A DNA stretch of 15,293 nt from UBA7887 sp964408735 (lineage in GTDB: Bacteria > Pseudomonadota > Alphaproteobacteria > UBA7887), in NCBI GenBank assembly GCA_964408735.1, contig CAYPAX010000107.1, forward strand, positions 1-15,293, in the 5' to 3' direction. Each line of letters opens with the position of its first letter. Position 1 is the first letter of the stretch. A program made the position numbers and the translations under genes. Below the pieces are notes generated by a model, which saw only the letters and a program-made list of their open reading frames with translations, made no database searches and was not told where the DNA came from. Positions 1-7,534 of the stretch are shown in pieces.

Positions 1-23
1 AATATACGCTCACCAACCATATT

Positions 24-641
24 CTACCGAGCCGTGAATAATCCGGGATAGCTCGCCCCCGGCCCCGGCGGCAGGTCGGGATCGGGAATACAGGTGGCGG
101 TGACGACCGCGGCATGTTTCAACGACGCCAAACGCGGATGGCTGTCGGTGGCGAAGCGCAGCTTGGCGCTGAGATAGGTCTGATCGCCGGTGAGCCGCAT
201 AAAGCGCGGTCCCAGGTTCATGTGGGTCTCGCGCATCATGGTCAGGATCAGCGGCGCGCCGTCGCGCACGAAAGGCCAATCGAGGCTGACCTCACCGCCG
301 GTAAGCCGGCCGCTGCCATTGTACTCGACACGCATCCAGCCGCTGAGCTCGGCACCGGGCAGCGACAGTGGCGGGCCGATATCCGCCAGCCAGCCGCGTA
401 CGGCAAGGTCGCCGTCGATCCAAAGCCAGAAGGTGATCGGCGAGGTACTGCCCCGCTCCAGGCTCTGGTGCAGGATCTCGCCTTCGCAGGCGAACTCGGC
501 GATGGTTTCGCTCGGCTCCGCTGGCAACACGGGCGGCGGCGGCACGACCAGCGCCAAGGGCTGTGGTGCGACGGCCTTTGGCTCAGGCCCGGCACAGGCC
601 GCCGCAAAGACGACCGCTGCCAGCGCAAGCCCCAGGCGCAT
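24..641 (-). CDS. Small proline-rich putative lipoprotein, function unknown
   Basis: A 205-residue protein that I do not recognise as a named family. The N-terminus has a short charged start, a hydrophobic stretch and a lipobox-like FAAAC with Cys16, so it is probably exported and lipid-anchored, although plain signal-peptide cleavage is possible. A proline/alanine-rich linker (residues 18-42) follows, then a compact domain with two further cysteines (Cys52 and Cys184) that bracket it and could form a periplasmic disulfide. The start ATG lies 3 nt beyond the stop codon of the thiolase gene, so the two are almost certainly co-transcribed and translationally coupled. A functional link to thiolase chemistry is not evident from the sequence. 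The C-terminus ends in FTAR, 23 nt from the window edge. Confidence 0.75.
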   Translation of the reverse strand: MRLGLALAAVVFAAACAGPEPKAVAPQPLALVVPPPPVLPAEPSETIAEFACEGEILHQSLERGSTSPITFWLWIDGDLAVRGWLADIGPPLSLPGAELSGWMRVEYNGSGRLTGGEVSLDWPFVRDGAPLILTMMRETHMNLGPRFMRLTGDQTYLSAKLRFATDSHPRLASLKHAAVVTATCIPDPDLPPGPGASYPGLFTAR

Positions 642-644
642 CCG

Positions 645-1850
<1,206 letters not shown>

Positions 1851-1947
1851 GTCGCAATCTCCCTTTCGCGGCTTCGCGCATGGTAACGCCTTCACAGACG
1901 AGGCCAAGCCCTTGCCGCTCCGCCCATGCACTGGTCTATTGCGGGCA

Positions 1948-2850
1948 ATGGAAATCTGGATACCGATCACCATTGCCGCGGCGGCATTGCAGACCGTGCG
2001 CAATGGCCTGCAGAAGCATCTCAAAGGACGGTTGAACACCACGGGCGCGACGTTTTCGCGCTTTCTCTATGCCTGGCCGCTGGCCATTCTCTACCTGCTG
2101 CTGCTCAACCAGGGCCTGGGCCTGACGATTCCGGCGCCGAACGCCGAGTTCGCCGTGCATTGCGCCATCGGCGGGCTGGCCCAGATCGGCGGCACGGCGG
2201 CGCTGGTGCAGCTATTCTCGTATCGCAATTTCGCTGTAGGCACCGCCTATTCGAAGACCGAGACGGTGCAGGCCGCCCTGTTCGGCATTGTCGTCCTCGG
2301 CGACGGCGTCAGTGCCATGGCGGGTGCCGCGATCCTGGTCAGCCTGATCGGCGTGATCGCCATCTCGACCGCGCGCCAGAGCATCGGCCTGGCGTCGGTG
2401 CTGCGGCACCTGATCGGCAAGGCGGCGCTCATGGGGCTGCTCAGCGGCGCCGGCTTCGGGATTTCCGCGGTGTCCTACCGCGGCGCGGCCCTGGCGCTCG
2501 GCGATGGCGGCTCGGTCATGCAGGCGGCGCTGACATTGGTGGTGGTTCTCATCTTTCAGACGTTGCTCATGGGCGGCTACATGCGCTTCCGGGCCTTCGC
2601 CGAGCTCAAGGCGGTGCTACGCGCCTGGCGGGTCGGCATCTGGGTCGGCGTCAGCGGCATGCTCGGCAGCGCCGGCTGGTTCACCGCCATGGCGATGCAG
2701 AACGCGGCCTATGTCCGCGCGGTGGGCCAGGTCGAGCTGGTCTTCACCATCGCCGTGTCCGCTCTCGTTTTTCGCGAAAAAACCACGCGCCGGGAGCTGC
2801 TCGGGATCGTGCTGATCGTTCTCGGCATCCTGCTGCTGATCCTGCCCTGA
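1948..2850 (+). CDS. EamA/DMT-family membrane transporter
   Basis: A 300-residue integral membrane protein with about ten hydrophobic segments arranged as two similar halves, the layout of the drug/metabolite transporter (EamA) superfamily. The substrate cannot be read from sequence; family members export amino acids, metabolites or drugs. The end of the second half, with VELVFTIAVSALVFREKTTR followed by a last hydrophobic helix, is the typical EamA repeat ending. The ATG at 1948 (MEIWIPITIAAAAL) begins directly at the first membrane helix. The frame is open farther upstream, but that part overlaps the divergent thiolase start and looks non-coding. The ribosome site (GCGGGCA) is weak. It is the only transporter of this type in the window and is divergent from the thiolase with 97 nt between the starts. 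Confidence 0.85.
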   Translation: MEIWIPITIAAAALQTVRNGLQKHLKGRLNTTGATFSRFLYAWPLAILYLLLLNQGLGLTIPAPNAEFAVHCAIGGLAQIGGTAALVQLFSYRNFAVGTAYSKTETVQAALFGIVVLGDGVSAMAGAAILVSLIGVIAISTARQSIGLASVLRHLIGKAALMGLLSGAGFGISAVSYRGAALALGDGGSVMQAALTLVVVLIFQTLLMGGYMRFRAFAELKAVLRAWRVGIWVGVSGMLGSAGWFTAMAMQNAAYVRAVGQVELVFTIAVSALVFREKTTRRELLGIVLIVLGILLLILP

Positions 2851-2855
2851 GGCGC

Positions 2856-2883
2856 TTGATCGATCGGCCGGGCGTTACATATT
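2856..2883 (+). promoter_or_regulatory. Weak candidate promoter for the PAS-GGDEF-EAL gene
   Basis: TTGATC (2856-2861) and CATATT (2878-2883) are separated by 16 nt, each matching 4 of 6 bases of the sigma70 consensus, in the 63-nt gap between the transporter stop and the next start. Read-through from the transporter gene is an alternative. Confidence 0.25.
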
Positions 2884-2913
2884 GAGCCCGAGCGCCTAAC
2901 CAGGGGAGAGGGA

Positions 2914-4527
2914 ATGGAACGGTCGCTTGCGTCCTTCAAGCAGGACCGGGACCGGTTCGTGCTGTTCGCCTTTGCCGGCGCCGATATACTCATCGAGCTG
3001 GATACGCGGGGCAGAATCTGCTTCGCCTCCGGGGCCATCGCCGCGCTCGGCAAGCGGGCAGCCGATCTCGACCGCATGCCTTTCATGGCCCTAATCGATG
3101 AGGGCGACCAGGACCGGGGCCGCGCCCTGCTCGGCGATATCCGCAAGGGCCTGCACAAGACCAGCGGCGTGCTCGACTTCGAAAGCGCCGATGGCCCTTC
3201 CCTTCCCGTCCGCGTCTCTGGCTATCGCATACCGGAGATGAACGACCACTGCTTTCTCGCGCTGACATGTGTGGAAGCACCGGCGGCGCCGGAGACGACT
3301 GCGGCCGCCATGTCGGTGGAAGGCTTCACCGCCCGTGCCGTCGACGCCCTGCGGACAGCCGCTGGCGAAGGGCAGGACATCGGTCTCACCCTTGTGCAGC
3401 TCGGCGATCTCGGCGGCCTGCGTGCCCGCAGCGGGGTCGACGAGGTGCGCGCCTTTAGCGACGAGATCCTGCTCCAGCTTGCCGCCAAGTCCCTGGCCGG
3501 TGGAACGGCGACCGCGATCGGCACCGACAAGTACGGTCTGCTCCATGATGGCAATGCCGACCTGGAAGCGTTTGGCGAGGCCATCGCCGAGAAGTCCCGC
3601 GCCATCGATCCGAGCGGCGAAGGCATCGAGGTTAGCGCGGCAAGCCTGCGCCTGGCAGGCCACGAGCTCAGCGAAACCGACGCGGTACGAGCGCTTGTCT
3701 ACACCATGAGCCAATTCGCGCTCTCGGACGACAGCCTCGGTATCGCCTCCCTGCGCCAGGCCTATGAGAGCATGTTGGACGATGCCGCAGGGCGCGTCGA
3801 ATCGTTCCGCCGCCTGCTTCGCGACGGCAATTTCCGCGTCGCCTACCAGCCCGTCGTCAGCCTTGCCGGTGGCGGCGTGCACCATTACGAGGCGCAGGTA
3901 CGCTTCACCGATGCGGCGGCGGAAAGCTCGCCTTTCACGCTAATCTCGTTTGCCGAGGATATCGGGCTCATCGCCGAGTTCGATCGCGCCATGTGTCAGC
4001 GCGTGGCAACAACGGTAATGGCTGCCGACACGGACATGCTACCGGTTGCGATCACCCTCTCGGGGCGCTCGATCGTCAACCCGGCACAATTCGCTGCACT
4101 GCGCGACACGCTGCGCCGCTTCGAGGGCCTGAGCGGGCGCATCCTCCTCAAAGTGACCGAAACCTTTGCCATCAAGGACCTGCCGGCGGCGACGGCCGCG
4201 CTTGGCGCGCTGCGCGACGACGGCCACCTGCTGTGCCTCGACCATTTCGGCGTCGGCGCGGCGAACCTCGATTACCTGCGCAGCTTTCCGGTTCAATTCG
4301 TCAAACTCGACGGCAGCTATATCCGCGGCCTGCTGACGACGCCCAAATCCCAGACCTTTCTCAGGGCCATGGTGGAGCTCTGCCGAAGCATGAAGGTGAA
4401 GACCGTCGCCGAGCCTGTCAGCAACGAGGAAACCGCCAGGCTGCTGCTGCAGCTCGGGGTCGACCTGGGCCAAGGCCACCACTTTGGCAAGCCGGATTTC
4501 AGCGTGCCGAGTTTGGTCGGGACCTGA
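2914..4527 (+). CDS. PAS-GGDEF-EAL protein with degenerate GGDEF and EAL signatures
   Basis: A 537-residue soluble protein. Residues 15-120 resemble a PAS sensor domain. Residues 140-260 look like a GGDEF fold whose signature is reduced to GTDKY (203-207), so cyclase activity is unlikely. Residues 295-530 are an EAL domain with the usual landmarks AYQPVVSL, KLDGSYI and GQGHHFGKP. In this EAL domain, EAL reads EAQ (326-328), the Asn of the NLS motif is Thr381, the first Glu of ExTE is Lys413, the second Asp of DDFG is His444, and the second Glu of AEGVE is lost. Several of these bind the catalytic metals in active phosphodiesterases, so I infer a non-catalytic c-di-GMP receptor or protein-interaction module rather than an enzyme. 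The start has a GGAGAGG ribosome site a few bases upstream. The 3' end overlaps the convergent Rap1a-like gene by 29 nt. No transmembrane segment is seen, so it is probably cytoplasmic. Confidence 0.85.
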   Translation: MERSLASFKQDRDRFVLFAFAGADILIELDTRGRICFASGAIAALGKRAADLDRMPFMALIDEGDQDRGRALLGDIRKGLHKTSGVLDFESADGPSLPVRVSGYRIPEMNDHCFLALTCVEAPAAPETTAAAMSVEGFTARAVDALRTAAGEGQDIGLTLVQLGDLGGLRARSGVDEVRAFSDEILLQLAAKSLAGGTATAIGTDKYGLLHDGNADLEAFGEAIAEKSRAIDPSGEGIEVSAASLRLAGHELSETDAVRALVYTMSQFALSDDSLGIASLRQAYESMLDDAAGRVESFRRLLRDGNFRVAYQPVVSLAGGGVHHYEAQVRFTDAAAESSPFTLISFAEDIGLIAEFDRAMCQRVATTVMAADTDMLPVAITLSGRSIVNPAQFAALRDTLRRFEGLSGRILLKVTETFAIKDLPAATAALGALRDDGHLLCLDHFGVGAANLDYLRSFPVQFVKLDGSYIRGLLTTPKSQTFLRAMVELCRSMKVKTVAEPVSNEETARLLLQLGVDLGQGHHFGKPDFSVPSLVGT

Positions 4528-4894
4528 ACCGCGTCGGCGTTTCGCAGGCGAAGCGTTCGCCAAGCGCGAAGGTGGCGACCACCGCAATCGAGGTGTTGCC
4601 GGGAATTTTCGGATAGAGCGCAAGATAGGCGGCAAGCTCGCCCGCGGCCCACTCCGGCGTGATCACGGCATCGCGCGGCGGGCAATAAAGCGGCACATCA
4701 CCGCGACGCACCAACGTCATATTGGCCGCCTCCAGCCCGGCCAGAACGCCTTTCAGATGCACCAGCAAAAGCCCCCACTCGGCACCCTCGCGCGAGGCCG
4801 ACAGCTCCAGGAACAGCGCCTTGTCCATGTGGCTCTGGGCCGCGGCGGGTGAGGCAGCGAGCAGGGTCAAAACGAGGGCGAGACGCATGAGCAT
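4499..4894 (-). CDS. Small secreted Rap1a/Tai-like protein
   Basis: A protein of 131 residues with a clear signal peptide (MLMRLALVLTLLAASPAAAQ), hence periplasmic. The second half has the pattern of the Rap1a/Tai family: YCPP, then about twenty residues with a helix containing LAAYLALYP, then a helix ending in a second cysteine (FACET). Known members include periplasmic immunity proteins against type VI secretion amidases, but many genomic copies are orphans of unknown role. No type VI effector or secretion gene is in the window, so an immunity role is not supported here. The start could be the ATG at 4894 or the one at 4888; neither has a strong ribosome site. Its last 29 nt overlap the convergent EAL gene. 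It is divergent from the LuxR-type regulator. Confidence 0.65.
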   Translation of the reverse strand: MLMRLALVLTLLAASPAAAQSHMDKALFLELSASREGAEWGLLLVHLKGVLAGLEAANMTLVRRGDVPLYCPPRDAVITPEWAAGELAAYLALYPKIPGNTSIAVVATFALGERFACETPTRFRSRPNSAR

Positions 4895-4903
4895 GGCCGG
4901 AGC

Positions 4904-4933
4904 TTGACACAAGGCGCGAGAGTGCACGACAGT
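4904..4933 (+). promoter_or_regulatory. Candidate promoter for the LuxR-type regulator gene
   Basis: A perfect TTGACA (4904-4909) is followed after 18 nt by a poor -10 candidate, GACAGT (4928-4933, 3 of 6). It sits in the 71-nt divergent gap and would start transcription about 25 nt before the regulator's ATG. The -35 match is good and the -10 is weak, so this is tentative. Confidence 0.35.
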
Positions 4934-4965
4934 TTTCCCGCTGATGTCGAACTTGGGGGGATGAG

Positions 4966-6090
4966 ATGCCCGGCACCGCCGACGCCATTGTGGAAGGCAT
5001 CTATGAAGCTGCTCTGGATGATTCGAAGTGGGTCGACTGCCTTGCCAAATTCGGCGACCTGACGGGCTCCCCCGAATCGACGGCAATCTGGATCGAGAGC
5101 GGCGGCGACGTTCTGCTCGAGATCACCACGACGGACCAAGAAATCATGCGTCCGTATGAGGAATATTACGCAACGACGTTTCCCGACAGTTTCTGGAGTG
5201 GCAGTCTGCGCATCGGGCGCATAGAGCGACTTGAGGATTTCTGGGAACGCGGCGGCTACGAGACGTCGGAATATTATAACGATTACGCTTTGCCCTATGA
5301 CATGCCCGTGAGCGTGACCGCGGTCGTCGACCGGGCACGCTACGGCACGTTGCGGCTTTGCCAATGCCGGACCGGCGGCGAGGGCGAATTTCCCAACGTA
5401 ACCCGACAACTCGTGCCATGTTTCCTGCCCCATTTCCGCCTCGCTTTCGCCATTCGCGACCGGCTTACGGGTCTGCAGCAGAACGCAAGCGCCAAGGCGG
5501 AAGCCCTGGATCGCTTGCCCGTCGGCGTGCTGTTCCTCGACCATGCCGGGCGCGTGCGCGAGACCAACCGGGCGGCGCGCGCCATGGCCTCGGCCGGCGA
5601 CGGTTTCAGCATCGGCCGCGGCGGCCGCTTGCGAGGCGCAACGCCGGCACAAAGCCGCAAGCTGGATGCCGTGCTCGCGCGAACCTGCGCGGCAGGTTCC
5701 GATATGCTGGATACCGGCGGCACGGTGGAATTGCCGCGCCCTTCGGGCCTGCGGCCCTATAACGGTCTGGTGTGCCCGCTGCGCAGACTCGGCTTCGACA
5801 TTGGTCTGGCGAACTGGCGAGCCGTGCTTTTCCTGCGCGATCCCGAGTCCGAGATCGAGCCGCCACTCGACCTGATCCAGCGCCTGCACGGCCTCAGCCG
5901 CCGCGAGGCGGAAGCGGTCTGGGCGCTCTCTCTGGGCAAGAGCCACCCCGAGATCGCCGACGACCTTTCGATCAGCATCGATACGCTGCGCACCTATCTG
6001 CGCCGAGCGGCCGACAAGACCGGTGCCGACCGCCAAGCCGACCTTGTCAGGCTGATCGTCGGCAATCCCTTTCTTGCCGGCGATAAATAG
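4966..6090 (+). CDS. LuxR-type helix-turn-helix transcriptional regulator with PAS-like middle region
   Basis: A 374-residue cytoplasmic DNA-binding protein. The C-terminal 307-366 segment is a LuxR/GerE-type helix-turn-helix: LSRREAEAVWALSLGKS, then HPEIADDLSISIDTLRTYLR, with the conserved pattern LS-E-A--G-----IA--L-IS--T----L. Residues 180-300 (LPVGVLFLDHAGRVRETNRA onward) resemble a PAS-like fold. The N-terminal 170 residues, rich in acidic and aromatic residues, are not recognised and probably form an input domain; there is no receiver phosphorylation motif. The ATG at 4966 follows a GGGGGG ribosome site by 5 nt. It precedes the SnoaL-like gene in the same direction. The 20-bp palindrome immediately beyond its stop codon is a candidate target for this or another regulator. 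The ligand is unknown. Confidence 0.8.
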   Translation: MPGTADAIVEGIYEAALDDSKWVDCLAKFGDLTGSPESTAIWIESGGDVLLEITTTDQEIMRPYEEYYATTFPDSFWSGSLRIGRIERLEDFWERGGYETSEYYNDYALPYDMPVSVTAVVDRARYGTLRLCQCRTGGEGEFPNVTRQLVPCFLPHFRLAFAIRDRLTGLQQNASAKAEALDRLPVGVLFLDHAGRVRETNRAARAMASAGDGFSIGRGGRLRGATPAQSRKLDAVLARTCAAGSDMLDTGGTVELPRPSGLRPYNGLVCPLRRLGFDIGLANWRAVLFLRDPESEIEPPLDLIQRLHGLSRREAEAVWALSLGKSHPEIADDLSISIDTLRTYLRRAADKTGADRQADLVRLIVGNPFLAGDK

Positions 6091-6100
6091 TGTCCCGCAC

Positions 6101-6120
6101 TGTCACCACATGTCGTGACA
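6101..6120. promoter_or_regulatory. 20-bp near-perfect palindrome, candidate operator
   Basis: TGTCACCACATGTCGTGACA reads the same on both strands except at positions 7 and 14, giving 18 of 20 symmetric bases. It lies 10 nt after the stop of the LuxR-type gene and about 60 nt before the start of the SnoaL-like gene. There is no T-run directly after it, so an operator is more likely than a terminator. Two further TGTC half-sites lie at 6091 and 6163. Confidence 0.55.
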
Positions 6121-6181
6121 AATCGGTTTTTCGCTCTCCTCACGCTGCCATGACGGACACAATGTCGAGGAGGCACCGATC

Positions 6182-6628
6182 ATGCGCAAGACACTTCTAC
6201 TCATGGGACTTTTGCTGATGCCGACACTGACCATGGCCGCAGAAGCGGAACAAGCGATCCGCGACGGGGTGGCCCAAGTCGCTGACGGAATCAACGGCGG
6301 CGATGCCGCCAAGGCAGCCGCTGTCTTTGCCGAAAACGCCGTGATGCTGGCACCCGACGGCTCGCGTATCGATGGCCGCGCGGGCGTGCAGGAGGTGCTG
6401 CAAAGCATCATCGATGCCAACATAACCTACAGGCGCATCGATGTGACCGACATCGGTATAGACGGTGCGCTCGCCTGGAATGCCGGCACATTCGAAGCCG
6501 CGATTCCCTTGGCGGACGGCAGCTCGATCGCCGAGACCGGAACCTATGCCATCGTCTGGGGCTTGGAGAGCGATGGCGCCTGTCGCATCAGGCTCGACAC
6601 CTGGAACGAGGCCACGCATCCGGAATAA
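6182..6628 (+). CDS. Secreted SnoaL/NTF2-like (DUF4440-type) protein
   Basis: A 148-residue protein with a cleavable signal peptide (MRKTLLLMGLLLMPTLTMAA), so probably periplasmic. The mature part has the features of a single NTF2-like cone fold: an N-terminal helix ending in FAENAVMLAPDG, then IDGRAGVQEVLQSII, followed by beta strands (RRIDVTDIGIDGALAWNAGTF; TGTYAIVWGLESDG). Proteins of this kind are small ligand-binding or stress-linked proteins, and some are cyclases or isomerases. No catalytic residues can be assigned and the ligand is unknown. A strong ribosome site GAGGAGG (6167-6173) lies 8 nt before the ATG. The gene follows the LuxR-type regulator by 91 nt containing the palindromic site, so it is a plausible target of that regulator. 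It ends 6 nt from the stop of the convergent binding-protein gene. Confidence 0.75.
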   Translation: MRKTLLLMGLLLMPTLTMAAEAEQAIRDGVAQVADGINGGDAAKAAAVFAENAVMLAPDGSRIDGRAGVQEVLQSIIDANITYRRIDVTDIGIDGALAWNAGTFEAAIPLADGSSIAETGTYAIVWGLESDGACRIRLDTWNEATHPE

Positions 6629-6634
6629 CCAACG

Positions 6635-7534
6635 TCATCCCACCCCGCCTTTTGCCAGGGCCTCGGCGAGCGCGTGCTCGTCGAGGCTTTCGCCGTGGAA
6701 CAGGGCGTGGAAGGCTTGCGCTTCCGCCGCCACATCAATCTCCAGACCATGGAACAGCCGCGCAAGCCAGGCGAGGCCGATGATGCGGTTGGGGCCTGGG
6801 GGGTAGTCGAGCCAGGAGAGCACGGGTGCCGGGGCGAGATAGACGCGGCCGGCGCGGACGGCGGGCATGTCGGCCCAGATGTCGAGGCGCCCGGCATTCT
6901 CGTGGAAATCCGGGTCGATGGTGAGGATGAGGTCGGGGTCGGCTTGCGCCACGGCTTCGGGCGAGATCGGGACGCGACCGCCGGGGCCGGCCTCGACGGG
7001 TGCGACGAAGGTGCCGCCGCACATGGTTATAGCGTCGAGGTGGATCGAGCCTTGGCGCACGGTGGTCTCGCCGCGCGGGCCGATGGCGTAGTGCACACGC
7101 GGCCCGCCTGCCGGCAGGGCCTCGGCGATGGGTTGCCAGAGGCGCTCGAAATACGCCGCCAGAGCTTCGCCTCGCTCGGGCACGCCCAGCAGCGCGCCAA
7201 GCCGGCGCAGGCTGGCGGCGGATTTGGCCAGGCCGCCATCGATCAGCGATACGGGCACGCCGGCCTCAGCCTGGAGACGCTCGGCGAAGCCTGCGAATGC
7301 TTCATTGTCGGATCCGAAATCGAGCACCAGATCCGGTCGCGTCGCGCGCACGGCAGCGACCGACGGCGCCATCTCATGGGCGTTGAGGCGGGCCACTTCA
7401 GGCAGGATCGGATGGACGGGCGGACGGCTGCCGGGCGGCGCCTCGGGCCAGCCGAGCAGCGCGTCGGGCGCTACGGACAAAATGGCAGAAGCCGCCGGAT
7501 TGCCTGTCGGCAGGATCGCGGAATAGGCGCTCAC
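6635..7534 (-). CDS. ABC-type metal/cobalamin (BtuF/TroA-like) substrate-binding protein without signal peptide
   Basis: A 299-residue protein of the class III periplasmic binding-protein fold used for iron complexes, haem and cobalamin. Visible landmarks are ILSVAPDALLGWP near the N-terminus, VAAVRATRPDLVLDFGSDN, an inter-lobe helix (LAKSAASLRRLGALLGVPER), then AVAQADPDLILTIDPDFHEN and RIIGLAWLARLFHG at the end. The protein begins directly at the first strand of the mature domain: no signal peptide or lipobox is present. The frame has a stop eight codons upstream, so no longer start exists. The start codon is GTG within a GTGA overlap with the rhodanese stop, implying translational coupling. 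No permease or ATPase gene is adjacent. The ligand is unknown; molybdate, iron or cobalamin-type ligands are possible. It may act in the cytoplasm or be a non-transporting relic. Confidence 0.7.
   Translation of the reverse strand: MSAYSAILPTGNPAASAILSVAPDALLGWPEAPPGSRPPVHPILPEVARLNAHEMAPSVAAVRATRPDLVLDFGSDNEAFAGFAERLQAEAGVPVSLIDGGLAKSAASLRRLGALLGVPERGEALAAYFERLWQPIAEALPAGGPRVHYAIGPRGETTVRQGSIHLDAITMCGGTFVAPVEAGPGGRVPISPEAVAQADPDLILTIDPDFHENAGRLDIWADMPAVRAGRVYLAPAPVLSWLDYPPGPNRIIGLAWLARLFHGLEIDVAAEAQAFHALFHGESLDEHALAEALAKGGVG

Noticed and set aside
1926..2885. A 319-codon plus-strand frame overlapping the EamA gene
   Set aside because: Its translation is hydrophilic and Arg/His-rich, whereas the chosen frame gives a clean multi-helix transporter.
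4867..6036. A 389-codon minus-strand open frame opposite the LuxR-type gene
   Set aside because: The plus-strand protein has a recognisable helix-turn-helix and a good ribosome site; the minus-strand translation has neither.
6101..6140. The palindrome followed by TTTTT (6127-6131) as a terminator of the LuxR-type gene
   Set aside because: The T-run is separated from the stem by several bases and is short. The symmetry with 10-bp phased half-sites fits protein binding better.
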